From contig JAUXOA010000029.1 in NCBI GenBank assembly GCA_030682475.1, positions 52,562 through 116,561 of the forward strand: a stretch of DNA of 64,000 nucleotides, read 5' to 3'. The stretch is from Rhodoferax sp. Its GTDB lineage: Bacteria > Pseudomonadota > Gammaproteobacteria > Burkholderiales > Burkholderiaceae_C. A program made the position numbers and the translations under genes. Shown one piece after another: positions 17,046-27,683 of this stretch. The notes below the pieces were generated by a model, which had not been told where the DNA came from, searched no databases, and saw only the letters and a program-made list of their open reading frames with translations. Numbering within the stretch: the stretch's first letter is position 1; each line of letters opens with the position of its first letter.

Positions 17046-17049
17046 ATCA

Positions 17050-17275
17050 CAGTCGTCCCAAAGCGGTGGCCCGCGCGCCGGAAGGCGCCCTCAGCCACCG
17101 GCGCACCGTGTTGCGCGACAAGCCCGTGCGCTTGGTTATCTCATGCAGCGACACCTTGTCGCGTAAATACATCCGTCGAATTCTTCCCAACATTTCCATG
17201 GTGATCACCTTGTTTGCCCCCTGCCCAAAATTTAGGCAAGGCAAGTAAAACCCCTGGGTCAGTTTTCGGTCGGCG
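17050..17275 (-). mobile_element. IS21-family remnant (left end and istA N-terminus)
   Basis: The minus strand encodes VITMEMLGRIRRMYLRDKVS followed by a helix-turn-helix segment (LHEITKRTGLSRNTVRRWLR). This is the typical start of IS21-family IstA transposases. After the RWLRAP segment the frame leaves the family and stops, so only about 50 residues survive. Upstream, the forward bases GGGTCAGTTTTCGGTCGGC look like an IS21 terminal repeat. No istB is present. It is a dead fragment beside the tRNA cluster. Confidence 0.7.
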
Positions 17276-17324
17276 GCAACACCCCAACAAGCATCGGCTT
17301 GCAATACCCATCGTTGGACGTTAG

Positions 17325-17356
17325 AAAACAAAAAAGCCCCGTGGATAGGGGCTTTC
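17325..17356 (-). terminator. Rho-independent terminator after the tRNA cluster
   Basis: On the minus strand the stem GCCCC/GGGGC, extended by AAA/TTT, is followed by TTTTTTGTTTTC. It lies about 45 bases after the tRNA-Asp 3' end, in the direction of tRNA transcription. Confidence 0.8.
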
Positions 17357-17400
17357 AGGGGTGTTTCTAGTACCGTAATGAACGGTCTAAAACGTAACCT

Positions 17401-17477
17401 TGGCGGAGTGGACGGGACTCGAACCCGCGACCCCCGGCGTGACAGGCCGGTATTCTAACCAACTGAACTACCACTCC
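17401..17477 (-). tRNA. tRNA-Asp (GTC)
   Basis: The minus strand gives a full cloverleaf beginning GGAGTGGTAGTTCAGTTGG, with anticodon GTC in GCCTGTCACGC, a GGTTCGAGTCC T-arm and an encoded CCA end. It is 77 nucleotides long including CCA. It is the last of three tRNAs on the minus strand, ahead of the terminator. Confidence 0.97.
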
Positions 17478-17593
17478 TGGTAGTGATAACGTTTGCTCTT
17501 TCGAGTCAAGTTGCCTGCCTTTGCGGGCCTGCTCGCCGGCCCTCGCAGGCCGACTTGTTACCGACTTGCACCTAGTTCATCGGCTGATGAATT

Positions 17594-17669
17594 TGGCGAC
17601 CCCACGGGGATTCGAACCCCGGTACCTACCGTGAAAGGGTAGTGTCCTAGGCCTCTAGACGATGGGGTC
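17594..17669 (-). tRNA. tRNA-Glu (TTC)
   Basis: The minus-strand cloverleaf starts GACCCCATCGTCTAGAGGCC, has anticodon TTC in CCCTTTCACGG, the T-arm GGGGTTCGAATCC and an encoded CCA. Length is 76 nucleotides. Acceptor bases GACCCCA and TGGGGTC pair fully. Confidence 0.97.
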
Positions 17670-17727
17670 AAAACCTTTGGACTTGCGTCTCAACTTGCAA
17701 AACTTTTCGGTCTTGTCTCAGAAATTT

Positions 17728-17803
<76 letters not shown>

Positions 17804-17865
17804 GATACCCTAGAAACTTGATTCAAGCTTTCTAATTTCCAAGCCTTACATTATAGCCTGAAAAT

Positions 17866-19287
17866 TCAGGGCCCGCGCAAACGGGCCAGTACTTTTTCTC
17901 TTTCGCTAAGTTCAAGCACCGCGTCCAGCGATGGGGTTTGAGCAGTGCCCATCACCAACACCCGCACCGGCATGGCGAGCTGCGGCAGCTTGATGGCGCA
18001 GGCGGCCAGCACGTCCTTGATAGCCGCCGCAATCGACGGCTTGTCCCAGTTGCAGGTGGTCAGCTTCTCCACCAGCAGACCGAGCGCCGGCTTGACGGCG
18101 TTGGTGACATGCTGGTTAACTTCATCGGGGTTGGGTGTGATGTCGGCATAAAACCTGGCCGCCCAATCAGCCAGGACCACTGTTGTGTCACACCGGTCTT
18201 TGAACAGCGCGCAGATGCGCGGCAGATGGCCTTCGACAAGCTCGGGCGGAACGGAAATTCCACGCTTTTGCAACTGCTGTGCCACCAGCGGCGCCAACCC
18301 GTTGTCGCTCATGGCCTTGAGGTGTTGCGCATTCACCCAGCGCAACTTGGCTTCGTCAAACTGCGCGGCGCTGCGGCCCAGATGGTCCAGGTTGAACCAT
18401 TGCAAAAACTGCGCACGGCTGAAGATTTCGTCATCACCATGGCTCCAGCCCAGGCGCGCCAGGTAATTGACCATGGCGTCGGGCAAGTAGCCTTCATCGC
18501 GGTATTGCGTCACCGGCTTGGCACCGTTGCGCTTGCTCATCTTCTCGCCCTGCTCATTGAGCACGGTGGGCAGATGGGCGTAGACCGGCGGTTCCTGGCC
18601 CAAAGCCCGAAAAATATTGATCTGGCGCGGCGTGTTGTTGACGTGGTCATCGCCGCGAATCACATGGGTTATCGCCATGTCGATGTCGTCCACCACCACG
18701 CAGAAGTTGTAGGTGGGGGTGCCCACAGCTTCGCCATTTGGGGCTGGCCGGGCAATCACCAAATCATCGAGTTCATCGTTGCTGATCTCGATGCGGCCCT
18801 TGACCTTGTCGTCCCATACCACCGAGCCGCCCTGCGGGTTTTTGAAGCGCAACACCGGCTGCACATTGTCGGGAATGGGTAGCAGCGTCTTGCCCGGCGC
18901 GGGCCGCCAGGTGCCGTCGTAGCGCGGCTTTTCCTTATTCGCCATCTGGCGTTCACGCAATGCATCGAGCTCGGCCACACTCATATAACAGGGGTACACG
19001 TGGCCGGCCGCCTGCAACTCGGCCAGCACCGCCTGGTAGCGGTCCATGCGCTGCATCTGATAGAACGGGCCCTCGTCATAATCCAGCCCGAGCCATGACA
19101 TGCCTTCAATAATCACGTCCACCGCCGCCTGCGTGGAGCGCTCCAGGTCGGTGTCTTCAATGCGCAGGATGAAGTCACCCCCGCTGGCGCGGGCAAAGGC
19201 CCACGGGTACAAAGCCGAACGGATGTTGCCGAGGTGAATGAAGCCAGTGGGTGACGGGGCGAAACGGGTGCGAATTTTTTGTGTCAT
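17866..19287 (-). CDS. gltX: Glutamyl-tRNA synthetase
   Basis: The 473-residue class I synthetase has the HIGH-type motif as HLGNIRSAL after [10 protein letters not shown], and the second ATP motif as KMSKRNG. It charges tRNA-Glu with glutamate in the cytoplasm. Length is usual for bacterial GluRS. The gene lies just upstream of tRNA-Ala, tRNA-Glu and tRNA-Asp on the same strand, so its cognate tRNA may be expressed with it. A long perfect palindrome lies between metZ and this gene. Confidence 0.97.
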   Translation of the reverse strand: MTQKIRTRFAPSPTGFIHLGNIRSALYPWAFARASGGDFILRIEDTDLERSTQAAVDVIIEGMSWLGLDYDEGPFYQMQRMDRYQAVLAELQAAGHVYPCYMSVAELDALRERQMANKEKPRYDGTWRPAPGKTLLPIPDNVQPVLRFKNPQGGSVVWDDKVKGRIEISNDELDDLVIARPAPNGEAVGTPTYNFCVVVDDIDMAITHVIRGDDHVNNTPRQINIFRALGQEPPVYAHLPTVLNEQGEKMSKRNGAKPVTQYRDEGYLPDAMVNYLARLGWSHGDDEIFSRAQFLQWFNLDHLGRSAAQFDEAKLRWVNAQHLKAMSDNGLAPLVAQQLQKRGISVPPELVEGHLPRICALFKDRCDTTVVLADWAARFYADITPNPDEVNQHVTNAVKPALGLLVEKLTTCNWDKPSIAAAIKDVLAACAIKLPQLAMPVRVLVMGTAQTPSLDAVLELSEREKVLARLRGP

Positions 19288-19305
19288 GGAACTGTTCAGT
19301 AGACA

Positions 19306-19355
19306 CCGTTCAGGCTGAGCCTGTCGAAGGGCTTCGACAGGCTCAGCCTGAACGG
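19306..19355. repeat. Long palindromic repeat (CTGAGCCTGTCGAAG family)
   Basis: Two perfect 24-base arms flank a two-base centre; each arm contains CAGGCTGAGCCTGTCGAAG. The same family recurs at 53,331-53,409, inside gcvP at 56,197-56,272 and as a fragment near 56,942. It lies between the metZ stop and the gltX start, and in RNA would form a very strong hairpin. No T-tract follows in the direction of transcription, so it is not a classic terminator. Confidence 0.92.
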
Positions 19356-19364
19356 AAATTTCAC

Positions 19365-20579
19365 TTAGCTCAAAGTGTCCAGGCCACGCGCCAGGTCAGC
19401 CTTCAGGTCTTCCATGTTTTCCAGCCCGACGGCCACGCGGATCAGGCCCTGACCGATACCTGCCGCCTGTCGTTGTAGCTCGGTAATGCGCCCATGCGAG
19501 GTGCTGGCCGGGTGGCAGATGGTGGTTTTGGTGTCGCCAAGATTGGTGGTGATAGAGCACACCTGCGTGCTGTCAATCACATGAAAAGCGCGCTCGCGCG
19601 CCTGCGTCGGGTCGCCCGCCTTGACGTCAAACGACACCACGGCGCCGCCGATGCCGCACTGTTGTTGCATCGCCAGCGCGTGCTGCGGATGCGACGCCAG
19701 ACCCGGATAGTAAACCCGCGCCACCTGCGGCTGCGCCTCCAGCCAGCTCGCGAGTTGCAGCGCGTTGTCACTTTGTGCCTTCATCCTGATCGACAGCGTT
19801 TCCATGCCTTTGAGTACGACCCAGGCGTTGAAAGCCGACAGCGTCAGCCCGGCACTGCGCATCACCGGCATGAACTTTTCGTCAATCAGCTTTTTGGTGG
19901 TGCAGAGGGCGCCGGCAATCACCCGGCCCTGACCATCGAGGTACTTGGTACCCGAATGGATGATCAGATCGGCACCCAGCTTGACGGGTTGCTGCAAGGC
20001 GGGTGAACAAAAACAGTTGTCAACCGCCAGCAAAGCCCCGGCTGCATGCGCCACGTCGGCCAGCGCCCGAATGTCACAGACATCGGTCAGCGGGTTGGTG
20101 GGTGTCTCGGCAAACAGCAACTTGGTGTTGGGCTTGACTGCCGCTTTCCACTCTCCCACATCGGTCTGCGAGACAAAGCTGCTCTCGACACCGAACTTGG
20201 CAAACTCACCACCAATTAGCTTGATGGTAGAACCAAACACACTTTGCGAGCAAATGACATGGTCGCCCGCCTTCAGCAAGCCCATGCACATCAGCATGAT
20301 GGCCGCCATGCCACTGGACGTGCCAATACAGGTCTCGGTACCCTCCAGCGCTGCCAGCCGCTGCTCCATGCCGGTCACGGTCGGGTTGCCGAAGCGCGAG
20401 TAGGTGTAGCCTTCTTCCTCCCCGGCGAAACGGCGCGCCGCAGTCGCGGCATCGGGCTGCACGAAGCTGCTGGTCAAATACAGCGCCTCGGAGTTTTCGC
20501 CATACTGGCTTTTATCCACCGCCGTGCGCACGGCCAGCGTGTCCAGATGCAAGTGATCGGGCAATTGTTTTTTAGTCAT
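19365..20579 (-). CDS. metZ: O-succinylhomoserine sulfhydrylase
   Basis: The 404-residue Cys/Met-metabolism PLP enzyme (gamma family) has the PLP lysine in [19 protein letters not shown]. Other signatures are [18 protein letters not shown] and [20 protein letters not shown]. MetZ makes homocysteine from O-succinylhomoserine and sulfide in methionine synthesis. It follows purF by two bases on the same strand; the purF-metZ pair is common in betaproteobacteria and pseudomonads, which supports MetZ over cystathionine gamma-synthase. Confidence 0.9.
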   Translation of the reverse strand: MTKKQLPDHLHLDTLAVRTAVDKSQYGENSEALYLTSSFVQPDAATAARRFAGEEEGYTYSRFGNPTVTGMEQRLAALEGTETCIGTSSGMAAIMLMCMGLLKAGDHVICSQSVFGSTIKLIGGEFAKFGVESSFVSQTDVGEWKAAVKPNTKLLFAETPTNPLTDVCDIRALADVAHAAGALLAVDNCFCSPALQQPVKLGADLIIHSGTKYLDGQGRVIAGALCTTKKLIDEKFMPVMRSAGLTLSAFNAWVVLKGMETLSIRMKAQSDNALQLASWLEAQPQVARVYYPGLASHPQHALAMQQQCGIGGAVVSFDVKAGDPTQARERAFHVIDSTQVCSITTNLGDTKTTICHPASTSHGRITELQRQAAGIGQGLIRVAVGLENMEDLKADLARGLDTLS

Positions 20580-20581
20580 GG

Positions 20582-22081
20582 TCAGTCCGCGTGATTGGGC
20601 AACGCCAGGCGGGAGTTGTCCTCGGCACCTTCATCCCCACCGGCCCGGTTGGCGTTGAGCCGGGCAATGTCATCGGCAGTGATGTCCCCGGTGACGTAAA
20701 CGCCGTCAAAACACGAGGCATCGAAGCCCGTGATGGCGGGGTTGAGTGAACCAATGGCCTTCTTCATGCCTTCCACGTCCTGGTAAATCAGGGCATCGCA
20801 GCCGATGAGTTGCCGGATCTGCTCCACGCTACGGTTGTGCGCCACCAGTTCATCAGAAGTCGGCATGTCGATGCCATACACATTGGGATAACGCACCGGC
20901 GGCGCGGCACTGGCCATATAGACCTTGCGGGCACCGGCGTCACGCGCCATCTGCACGATCTCGCGGCTGGTGGTGCCGCGCACAATCGAGTCGTCCACCA
21001 GCAGCACATTGCGGCCCTTGAATTCGCTGGCGATGACGTTGAGCTTCTGGCGCACCGATTTTTTGCGCACCGACTGCCCCGGCATGATGAAGGTGCGCCC
21101 CACAGCACGGTTTTTAACGAAACCTTCACGGTACGGCAGACCGAGCAACTGCGCCAGTTGCGCGGCACTCGGGCGGCTCGACTCGGGGATCGGGATGACC
21201 ACATCAATCTCGTTCGGCGGCACGGTGGAGATCACGCGCTTGGCCAGGGTCTCGCCCAGATTCAGACGCGCCTGGTAAACCGAAATGCCATCCATCACCG
21301 AGTCCGGCCGCGCCAGATAAACGAATTCAAAAATGCAGGGATTCAACACCGGATGGTCGGCACACTGCTGCGCATGCACGGTACCCTGCAAATCGATGAA
21401 CACTGCCTCGCCGGGATCGATGTTGCGATCAAACTTGTGTGATGTGCCTTCCAGCGCCACCGATTCGCTGGCCAGCAGCACGGTACCGTCGCCACGCCCC
21501 ATACACAGCGGGCGAATGCCAAACGGGTCGCGAAAGGCCAGCACGCCATGGCCGGCAATCATCGCAATCACGGCGTAGGAACCCTTGATGCGCCGATGCA
21601 CCTTGCGCACCGCTTCAAACACGTCACGCGGTTGCAAGGGCAGGCCGCGCGTGGTCGCCTCAATCTCGTGCGCCAGCACGTTGAGCAGCACCTCGGAATC
21701 GCTCTCGGTGTTGATGTGGCGGTGGTCGGTGTTGAAAAGCTCCGCCTTCAGGGCGTGGGCGTTGGTCAGGTTGCCGTTGTGCACCAGCACAATGCCGAAC
21801 GGCGCATTGACGTAGAACGGCTGCGCTTCTTCTTCGCTGTAGGCATTGCCGGCCGTCGGATAACGGACCTGACCGAGGCCGCAATTGCCCGGCAGCGAGC
21901 GCATGTTGCGGGTGCGAAATACGTCGCGCACCATGCCTTTGGCCTTTTGCATGAAGAACTTGCGCTCCTGCTGCGTCACGATGCCGGCCGCATCCTGGCC
22001 CCGGTGCTGCAGCAGCAGCAGGGCGTCATAAATCAGTTGATTAACGGGTGCGTTGCTGACAACGCCTACGATTCCACACAT
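20582..22081 (-). CDS. purF: Amidophosphoribosyltransferase
   Basis: The 499-residue protein starts MCGIVGVVSN, so Cys2 is the glutaminase nucleophile once Met is removed. The N-terminal Ntn domain continues with LLLQHRGQDAAGI and LVHNGNLTN. The PRPP-binding loop is VLLVDDSIVRGTTSREI, and VIPIPESSRPSAAQLAQ is also typical. It catalyses the first committed step of purine synthesis. The cvpA-purF-metZ order is preserved, but a 232-base inverted-repeat-bounded segment separates cvpA from purF and supplies the purF leader. Confidence 0.97.
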   Translation of the reverse strand: MCGIVGVVSNAPVNQLIYDALLLLQHRGQDAAGIVTQQERKFFMQKAKGMVRDVFRTRNMRSLPGNCGLGQVRYPTAGNAYSEEEAQPFYVNAPFGIVLVHNGNLTNAHALKAELFNTDHRHINTESDSEVLLNVLAHEIEATTRGLPLQPRDVFEAVRKVHRRIKGSYAVIAMIAGHGVLAFRDPFGIRPLCMGRGDGTVLLASESVALEGTSHKFDRNIDPGEAVFIDLQGTVHAQQCADHPVLNPCIFEFVYLARPDSVMDGISVYQARLNLGETLAKRVISTVPPNEIDVVIPIPESSRPSAAQLAQLLGLPYREGFVKNRAVGRTFIMPGQSVRKKSVRQKLNVIASEFKGRNVLLVDDSIVRGTTSREIVQMARDAGARKVYMASAAPPVRYPNVYGIDMPTSDELVAHNRSVEQIRQLIGCDALIYQDVEGMKKAIGSLNPAITGFDASCFDGVYVTGDITADDIARLNANRAGGDEGAEDNSRLALPNHAD

Positions 22082-22084
22082 ATC

Positions 22085-22316
22085 CTAGATTCCTCAGTTG
22101 GACTCGCCCGAGTGGGCCGCTGGCGGCGTGGCCGGGTAGGCGCGACAACGCAGCAGGCTACTGCCTGCCAGGCGGAGCAACGACCCCGGGCGCGTTGCCA
22201 GTGGCTCAATCGGGCGTGTAGCGCTCTCACCCAAATGGTGAACCGTGTTGAAGCTAAAAAAGTTAATGTTCATACGGACTTATTGATGAAATCAAGCGGT
22301 CAACTGAGGAATCTAG
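22085..22316. repeat. Inverted-repeat-bounded segment between cvpA and purF
   Basis: Bases 22,085-22,100 (CTAGATTCCTCAGTTG) and 22,301-22,316 (CAACTGAGGAATCTAG) form a perfect 16-base inverted repeat around about 200 bases with no open frame of note. The right arm touches the cvpA stop codon and the left arm ends 4 bases before the purF ATG. The layout is that of a miniature inverted-repeat element or of a long-range RNA stem; I cannot tell which. Confidence 0.75.
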
Positions 22317-22318
22317 AA

Positions 22319-22804
22319 TTACGGTAAGTACTTTCCAAACTCTTCAGGCAATACCGGCTTCAATCCTTTGAGCGCCGCCAGTGCGATACCAGCGCCCACA
22401 GATTCCTGCCACCATTCGTCCGACTTCAACGGTGTCATGCCGATCACCACCGTTGCCGCCAATAGCAACACCACGCCGCGCACCAGGCCAAACGCCGCCC
22501 CCAATGCCCGGTCAACAGGCTGCAGGCCGACGGCTGCAAAAAGTTTTTTAACCAGTACAGCCAGCAGACCACCGACAAACACGCACGCCACAAACACCAG
22601 CACGAAAGCTGCTGCGTAACGAACCGCCTCGCCCGACCCGGCCATCGGCAGCTTGTGCGCAAGGTCTGGTGCAAACCACTGCGCCAAAATGAAGGCAGCG
22701 ATCCAGTTCAGCACCGACAGCACCTCATAAATTAGCCCGCGCCAGGCTCCTAGCGCCAGCGAGGCCAGTAATACCCCCAAAAAAATCCAGTCCAAAGCAG
22801 GCAT
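22319..22804 (-). CDS. cvpA: CvpA-family membrane protein
   Basis: This 161-residue protein has four hydrophobic segments (WIFLGVLLASLALGAWRGL; VLNWIAAFILAQWFA; AAAFVLVFVACVFVGGLLA; GLVRGVVLLLAATVVIG), matching the CvpA/colicin V production family. The family is linked to envelope stress, and cvpA precedes purF in many proteobacteria, as here. Its ATG sits immediately after a reversed GGGACAGA repeat, with only AATTAAAAT before it, so the ribosome site is weak. Confidence 0.9.
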   Translation of the reverse strand: MPALDWIFLGVLLASLALGAWRGLIYEVLSVLNWIAAFILAQWFAPDLAHKLPMAGSGEAVRYAAAFVLVFVACVFVGGLLAVLVKKLFAAVGLQPVDRALGAAFGLVRGVVLLLAATVVIGMTPLKSDEWWQESVGAGIALAALKGLKPVLPEEFGKYLP

Positions 22805-22901
22805 ATTTTAATTAGTTGGGGACAGAGCTGGCTCGCCTTGAAATGTTGGGGACAGAGCTTGTTCGCTTCGCGTAACTACGGTCTTTCCCGCAAGGTTTCA
22901 T
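22805..22901 (-). repeat. GGGACAGA intergenic repeat, copy 6 (reverse, composite)
   Basis: Read on the minus strand, a left arm GCGGGAAAGACCGTAGTTAC leads to AAGCTCTGTCCCCAACATTT and a second right arm AGCTCTGTCCCCAACTAATT. It fills the dedD-cvpA gap completely, from the dedD stop to the base before the cvpA ATG. Confidence 0.9.
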
Positions 22902-23656
22902 AAAGTCAGTAGGGCAGCAGGAAGATCAAGTTTTTTGATCTTTTCTGCCGCCTTGTCCGCCTCGGCCTTGGTCGCAAAAGGCCCGACCCGCACGCGAATC
23001 CTGGGTGCGTCCTTGGTCCCTGCGACCTGGGTGTAAGTTTTCAGGCCAGCATGCTCCACTTTCAGGCGAACTTCACGCGCCCGGGCGGCATCGGCAAAGG
23101 CACCCACCTGCACTACATAGCGGCCTTCGCTGGCGTCCGCCTTCTTGTCAGGGTCTTTGCCATCCAGCAGCGCCTGGACCTTGGTGGCTTCATCTGCCTT
23201 CACCGCAGGCTGCACCGTCTGCGCTGGCTTGTCGGCTGGTTTCTCGGCCGGCTGGGGTTCTGCTTTTGCTATTAATTTAGAAGATTCTGACGCAACAGCA
23301 ACGGGGGGAACCGTCGCTTTTTCTTCAATCATTGGCTTGGCGGCAGTTTCCATGACCGGAACTGTGGGAGGCGCCGGCGCAACAAGCTCCGATCCGACCA
23401 CACCCTTGACCGACGGTGCTGGAATATTCGGCGCTTTGACCTTGTTCCGGTCCGGGATCTCGATCGGCATATCGACCAGGATGGGACGCGGCTGCTTGTC
23501 AAACACCAGCGGAAAGCCGATCACACCCACCAGCACCAGCACGGCAGCACCGATCAGGCGATGTTTGGCACGCCTGCGCATCACCTCAACGCTCTCGGGT
23601 TGGACTGGCATGGCGGACGGCTCGTCGCCACTCTTTCGAAACTTGAAAAATGCCAT
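22898..23656 (-). CDS. SPOR-domain cell division protein (DedD-like)
   Basis: This 252-residue protein has a cytoplasmic N-terminus, one membrane segment (RLIGAAVLVLVGVIGFPLVF at about 33-52), a long Pro/Ala/Lys-rich linker, and a C-terminal SPOR domain (RYVVQVGAFADAARAREVRL to the end). SPOR domains bind denuded glycan strands at the septum. Position between folC and cvpA-purF is the classic dedD neighbourhood. I assign it as DedD-like; linker length varies among members. Confidence 0.88.
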   Translation of the reverse strand: MAFFKFRKSGDEPSAMPVQPESVEVMRRRAKHRLIGAAVLVLVGVIGFPLVFDKQPRPILVDMPIEIPDRNKVKAPNIPAPSVKGVVGSELVAPAPPTVPVMETAAKPMIEEKATVPPVAVASESSKLIAKAEPQPAEKPADKPAQTVQPAVKADEATKVQALLDGKDPDKKADASEGRYVVQVGAFADAARAREVRLKVEHAGLKTYTQVAGTKDAPRIRVRVGPFATKAEADKAAEKIKKLDLPAALLTL

Positions 23657-23689
23657 GTTGTGGGGGTTCAGAAGTTCAAATCTCAGGGG

Positions 23690-25006
23690 TCAACTATTCG
23701 GCATGTGGGGGGCGTGAAGGCGGGGCACACCGTCCTTCAAAATGCCGCCCACCGTATAGAACGACCCAAAGACGATGATTCTATCAGCGGGGTCTGCCGC
23801 ATGGATCGCCGCCTGCAGGGCCTGCCGGGGGTCAGGGTAGGCCGAGGCAGTGACGTCGCGCCGGGTGTTTTGGGCTTGCCATTTATCAAGCAGCCGGGCT
23901 GCCGACTCGGCTCGGGGCGTCGGCAAATCAGTGAAATACCATTTATCAATCAAGGGCTTGAGCTTGTCCAGCATGGGCGCCAGATCTTTGTCGGCCATGA
24001 CCCCAAAAACAGCGTGCGTGGTGGGGAAATAACCCATCGCGTCCAGATTGGCCGCCAACGCCGCCACCGAATGCGGGTTGTGCGCCACGTCGAGCACCAG
24101 CGTGGGCTGGCCCGGAATGATCTGGAACCGCCCAGGCAGTTCGACAAAGGCCAGTCCGTTGCGCACCGCCTGCGCCGTCACCGGCAGGCGTTGGCGCAAA
24201 GCCGCCAATGCCGCCAGTACGCCGGCCGCATTGAGCAACTGGTTGGCACCGCGCAAGGCGGGGTAGGCCAGGCCACTGTAGCGCCGGCCCCGGCCGGCCC
24301 AGCCCCACTGCTGCTTGTCGCCCGACACATTGAAGTCAACGCCAACGCGCCAGAGATCGGCATCAATGTCGCGGGCGTGGTCCAACACGCTTTGGGGTGG
24401 CATCGGGTCGCTCACCACCACCGGACGCCCGGTGCGCATGATGCCCGCCTTTTCACGGCCAATGGTCTCGCGGTCCGGCCCCAAAAACTCCATGTGGTCC
24501 AGGTCGACACTGGTGATCACGGCGCAATCGGGCTCGATGATGTTGACGGCATCGAGCCGCCCCCCCATGCCGACCTCCAGAATCACCACATCCAGTTCAG
24601 TGCGGGCCATCACGTCCAGAATGGCCAGTGTGGAAAATTCGAAATAGGTCAGCGATATTGGCACGTCATTTTGGACTCTGGTCCTTTCCACATTTGCAAA
24701 AGAAGCCACTAAATGTGCAGCATCCACCGGCTCGCCACCCAGCCGCAGGCGCTCTTCAAAACGCACCAGATGCGGCGAGGTGTAGACCCCGGTACGGTAG
24801 CCGGCTTGGCGCAGGATGGATTCCAGCATGGCGCAGGTCGAGCCCTTGCCGTTGGTACCGGCCACGGTGATCACCGGGCAGCTAAAGCGGATTTGCATGC
24901 GCTCGGCCACGGTGCGCACCCGCTCCAGGCCCAGGTCGATGCTTTTGGAGTGCAATTGCTCGCAATGGGCGAGCCAGTCAGACAATGTGTTGACAGGGGG
25001 TTTCAT
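23690..25006 (-). CDS. folC: Bifunctional folylpolyglutamate synthase/dihydrofolate synthase
   Basis: The 438-residue Mur-ligase-family protein has the ATP loop VAGTNGKGSTCAMLESIL, then YTSPHLVRFEERLRLGG, an ILEVGMGGRLDAVNII segment and a C-terminal ligase domain with VLDVAHNPHSVAALAANLD. It adds glutamate to dihydropteroate and folates. It precedes dedD by 33 bases on the minus strand, the usual order. It diverges from ppnP. Confidence 0.95.
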   Translation of the reverse strand: MKPPVNTLSDWLAHCEQLHSKSIDLGLERVRTVAERMQIRFSCPVITVAGTNGKGSTCAMLESILRQAGYRTGVYTSPHLVRFEERLRLGGEPVDAAHLVASFANVERTRVQNDVPISLTYFEFSTLAILDVMARTELDVVILEVGMGGRLDAVNIIEPDCAVITSVDLDHMEFLGPDRETIGREKAGIMRTGRPVVVSDPMPPQSVLDHARDIDADLWRVGVDFNVSGDKQQWGWAGRGRRYSGLAYPALRGANQLLNAAGVLAALAALRQRLPVTAQAVRNGLAFVELPGRFQIIPGQPTLVLDVAHNPHSVAALAANLDAMGYFPTTHAVFGVMADKDLAPMLDKLKPLIDKWYFTDLPTPRAESAARLLDKWQAQNTRRDVTASAYPDPRQALQAAIHAADPADRIIVFGSFYTVGGILKDGVPRLHAPHMPNS

Positions 25007-25107
25007 ACAGCAGTGGATTGTCGCCCACCTTGCTGGCCTACCTGCCCTAAAATCGCAACTTAACCCTGCTTTAGCGCCCTGCTTAACCTGTCCCCCTCCC
25101 GCACACC

Positions 25108-26777
<1,670 letters not shown>

Positions 26778-26789
26778 ATCGGGGTTCGC

Positions 26790-27235
26790 GTGAGCGGCGA
26801 GTATCGCTTTGAAGCAGGCGGCTTGTGTCTGGCAGACTGGCTCTCATACGCTTCGCTTTTTAAAATCGCGCCAGCGAACACACAGGGTTCACCGATGAAA
26901 CCGAAGCGTCGTCTCCCGTCTTTCCACCAAGGGCTTCACCCCAGTCCTCAGGCTCGCGCCTTCGGGCTCGCCGGGTGCAGTGCCCTCAATCTTCAACAAG
27001 ATAACAACCTCTCTCTTTCAATCCCATCTCGGGGTACCGTTCGGGCCTTCAGCCGGCTCTGTGGGTTTTAGCCCTCGCCCCTGCCTAATACGCCCTCTGC
27101 TGACTTCTGCCCTGCGTTCAACGCCGGTTAACGTCAAGTGCGCCCAATCGTGCAAGGTCTCGTTGGTCAATGCCAAATTCGCAACTCAGAGTAATTGGAT
27201 TTCGTGCTTTCGCCATGGGTGTGAGTTCCTAAGAC
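26790..27235 (-). mobile_element. Possible group II intron remnant beside an attC site
   Basis: No intact gene is visible. On the minus strand, GCAGAAGTCAGCAGAGGGCG followed by GTATTAGGCAGG resembles the region just before the reverse transcriptase gene in bacterial group II introns. GTGCGCCCAATCG near 27,139 on the plus strand resembles an intron 5' end. The segment abuts an attC-like site, and group IIC introns are known to target attC. No reverse transcriptase frame survives. The call rests on remembered motifs and could be wrong. Confidence 0.3.
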
Positions 27236-27302
27236 GCCCAACGTGGAAGTGAGAGGCGCGAACCGGCAGGCGGAAGCGTCCTTCTCGACTGCCGGGTTCG
27301 GC
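27236..27302 (-). other. Integron attC-like recombination site 1
   Basis: Read on the minus strand, the site begins GCCGAAC (one mismatch to RYYYAAC), holds a hairpin with arms CCCGGCAG and CTGCCGG around CGAGAAGGACGC, and ends CTTCCACGTTGGGC. The last seven bases fit the R' box GTTRRRY exactly. Site length is 67 bases. It lies 3' of higA, where a cassette's own attC belongs. Confidence 0.7.
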
Positions 27303-27323
27303 CCTACTTTTTGCACGCTTTAC

Positions 27324-27623
27324 TCAGGCAGCCAACAGTTGGCAACGGGAAATACGCGAGAGGGCTTCGCCCATGGTTTCGCGCGCGATCGCCGTGTCGT
27401 AGTTGGCCTGACCGCGAAGCCACCATCCATCGCTGAGCCCAAAGTACCGGCACAGCCGCAGGTCAGTGTCAGCGGTGATGGCCCGCTTACCTGCCACGAT
27501 GTCCCCGATTCGTTGAGGGGGGACGCCAATGTCTTTGGCCAGGCGGTACTTCGTCAGGCCAAGCGGCTTCAAAAACTCTTCATCCAGCATTTCGCCAGGA
27601 GAAACAGGGGGAACAGTGCGCAT
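27324..27623 (-). CDS. higA: HigA-type addiction module antitoxin
   Basis: The 99-residue Xre-family protein starts MRTVPPVSPGEMLDEEFLKP, typical of HigA antitoxins, followed by a helix-turn-helix (LTKYRLAKDIGVPPQRIGDI) and DLRLCRYFGLSDGWWLRGQ. The ATG at 27,623 has AAGGAG at good distance. HigA normally neutralises the mRNase HigB encoded directly upstream; here only the last codons of higB remain. The antitoxin is therefore probably an orphan. It lies inside an integron-cassette-like segment. Confidence 0.88.
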   Translation of the reverse strand: MRTVPPVSPGEMLDEEFLKPLGLTKYRLAKDIGVPPQRIGDIVAGKRAITADTDLRLCRYFGLSDGWWLRGQANYDTAIARETMGEALSRISRCQLLAA

Positions 27624-27635
27624 GTTCAAACTCCT

Positions 27636-27683
27636 TCAGTGGTAGTCCACGATCTCAACGTTCTTCGGGCCTTCTAATGTCAG
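27636..27683 (-). pseudogene. higB: C-terminal remnant of higB toxin
   Basis: Immediately before higA the minus strand reads LEGPKNVEIVDYH and a stop, the usual C-terminal end of HigB toxins. The frame is closed by a stop about five codons upstream, where it runs into the 3' end of the other antitoxin gene. The rest of the toxin, including its catalytic residues, is gone. Confidence 0.65.

Noticed and set aside
19306..19355. Ordinary rho-independent terminator after metZ or gltX
   Set aside because: No T-tract on either side, and the sequence belongs to a dispersed repeat family.
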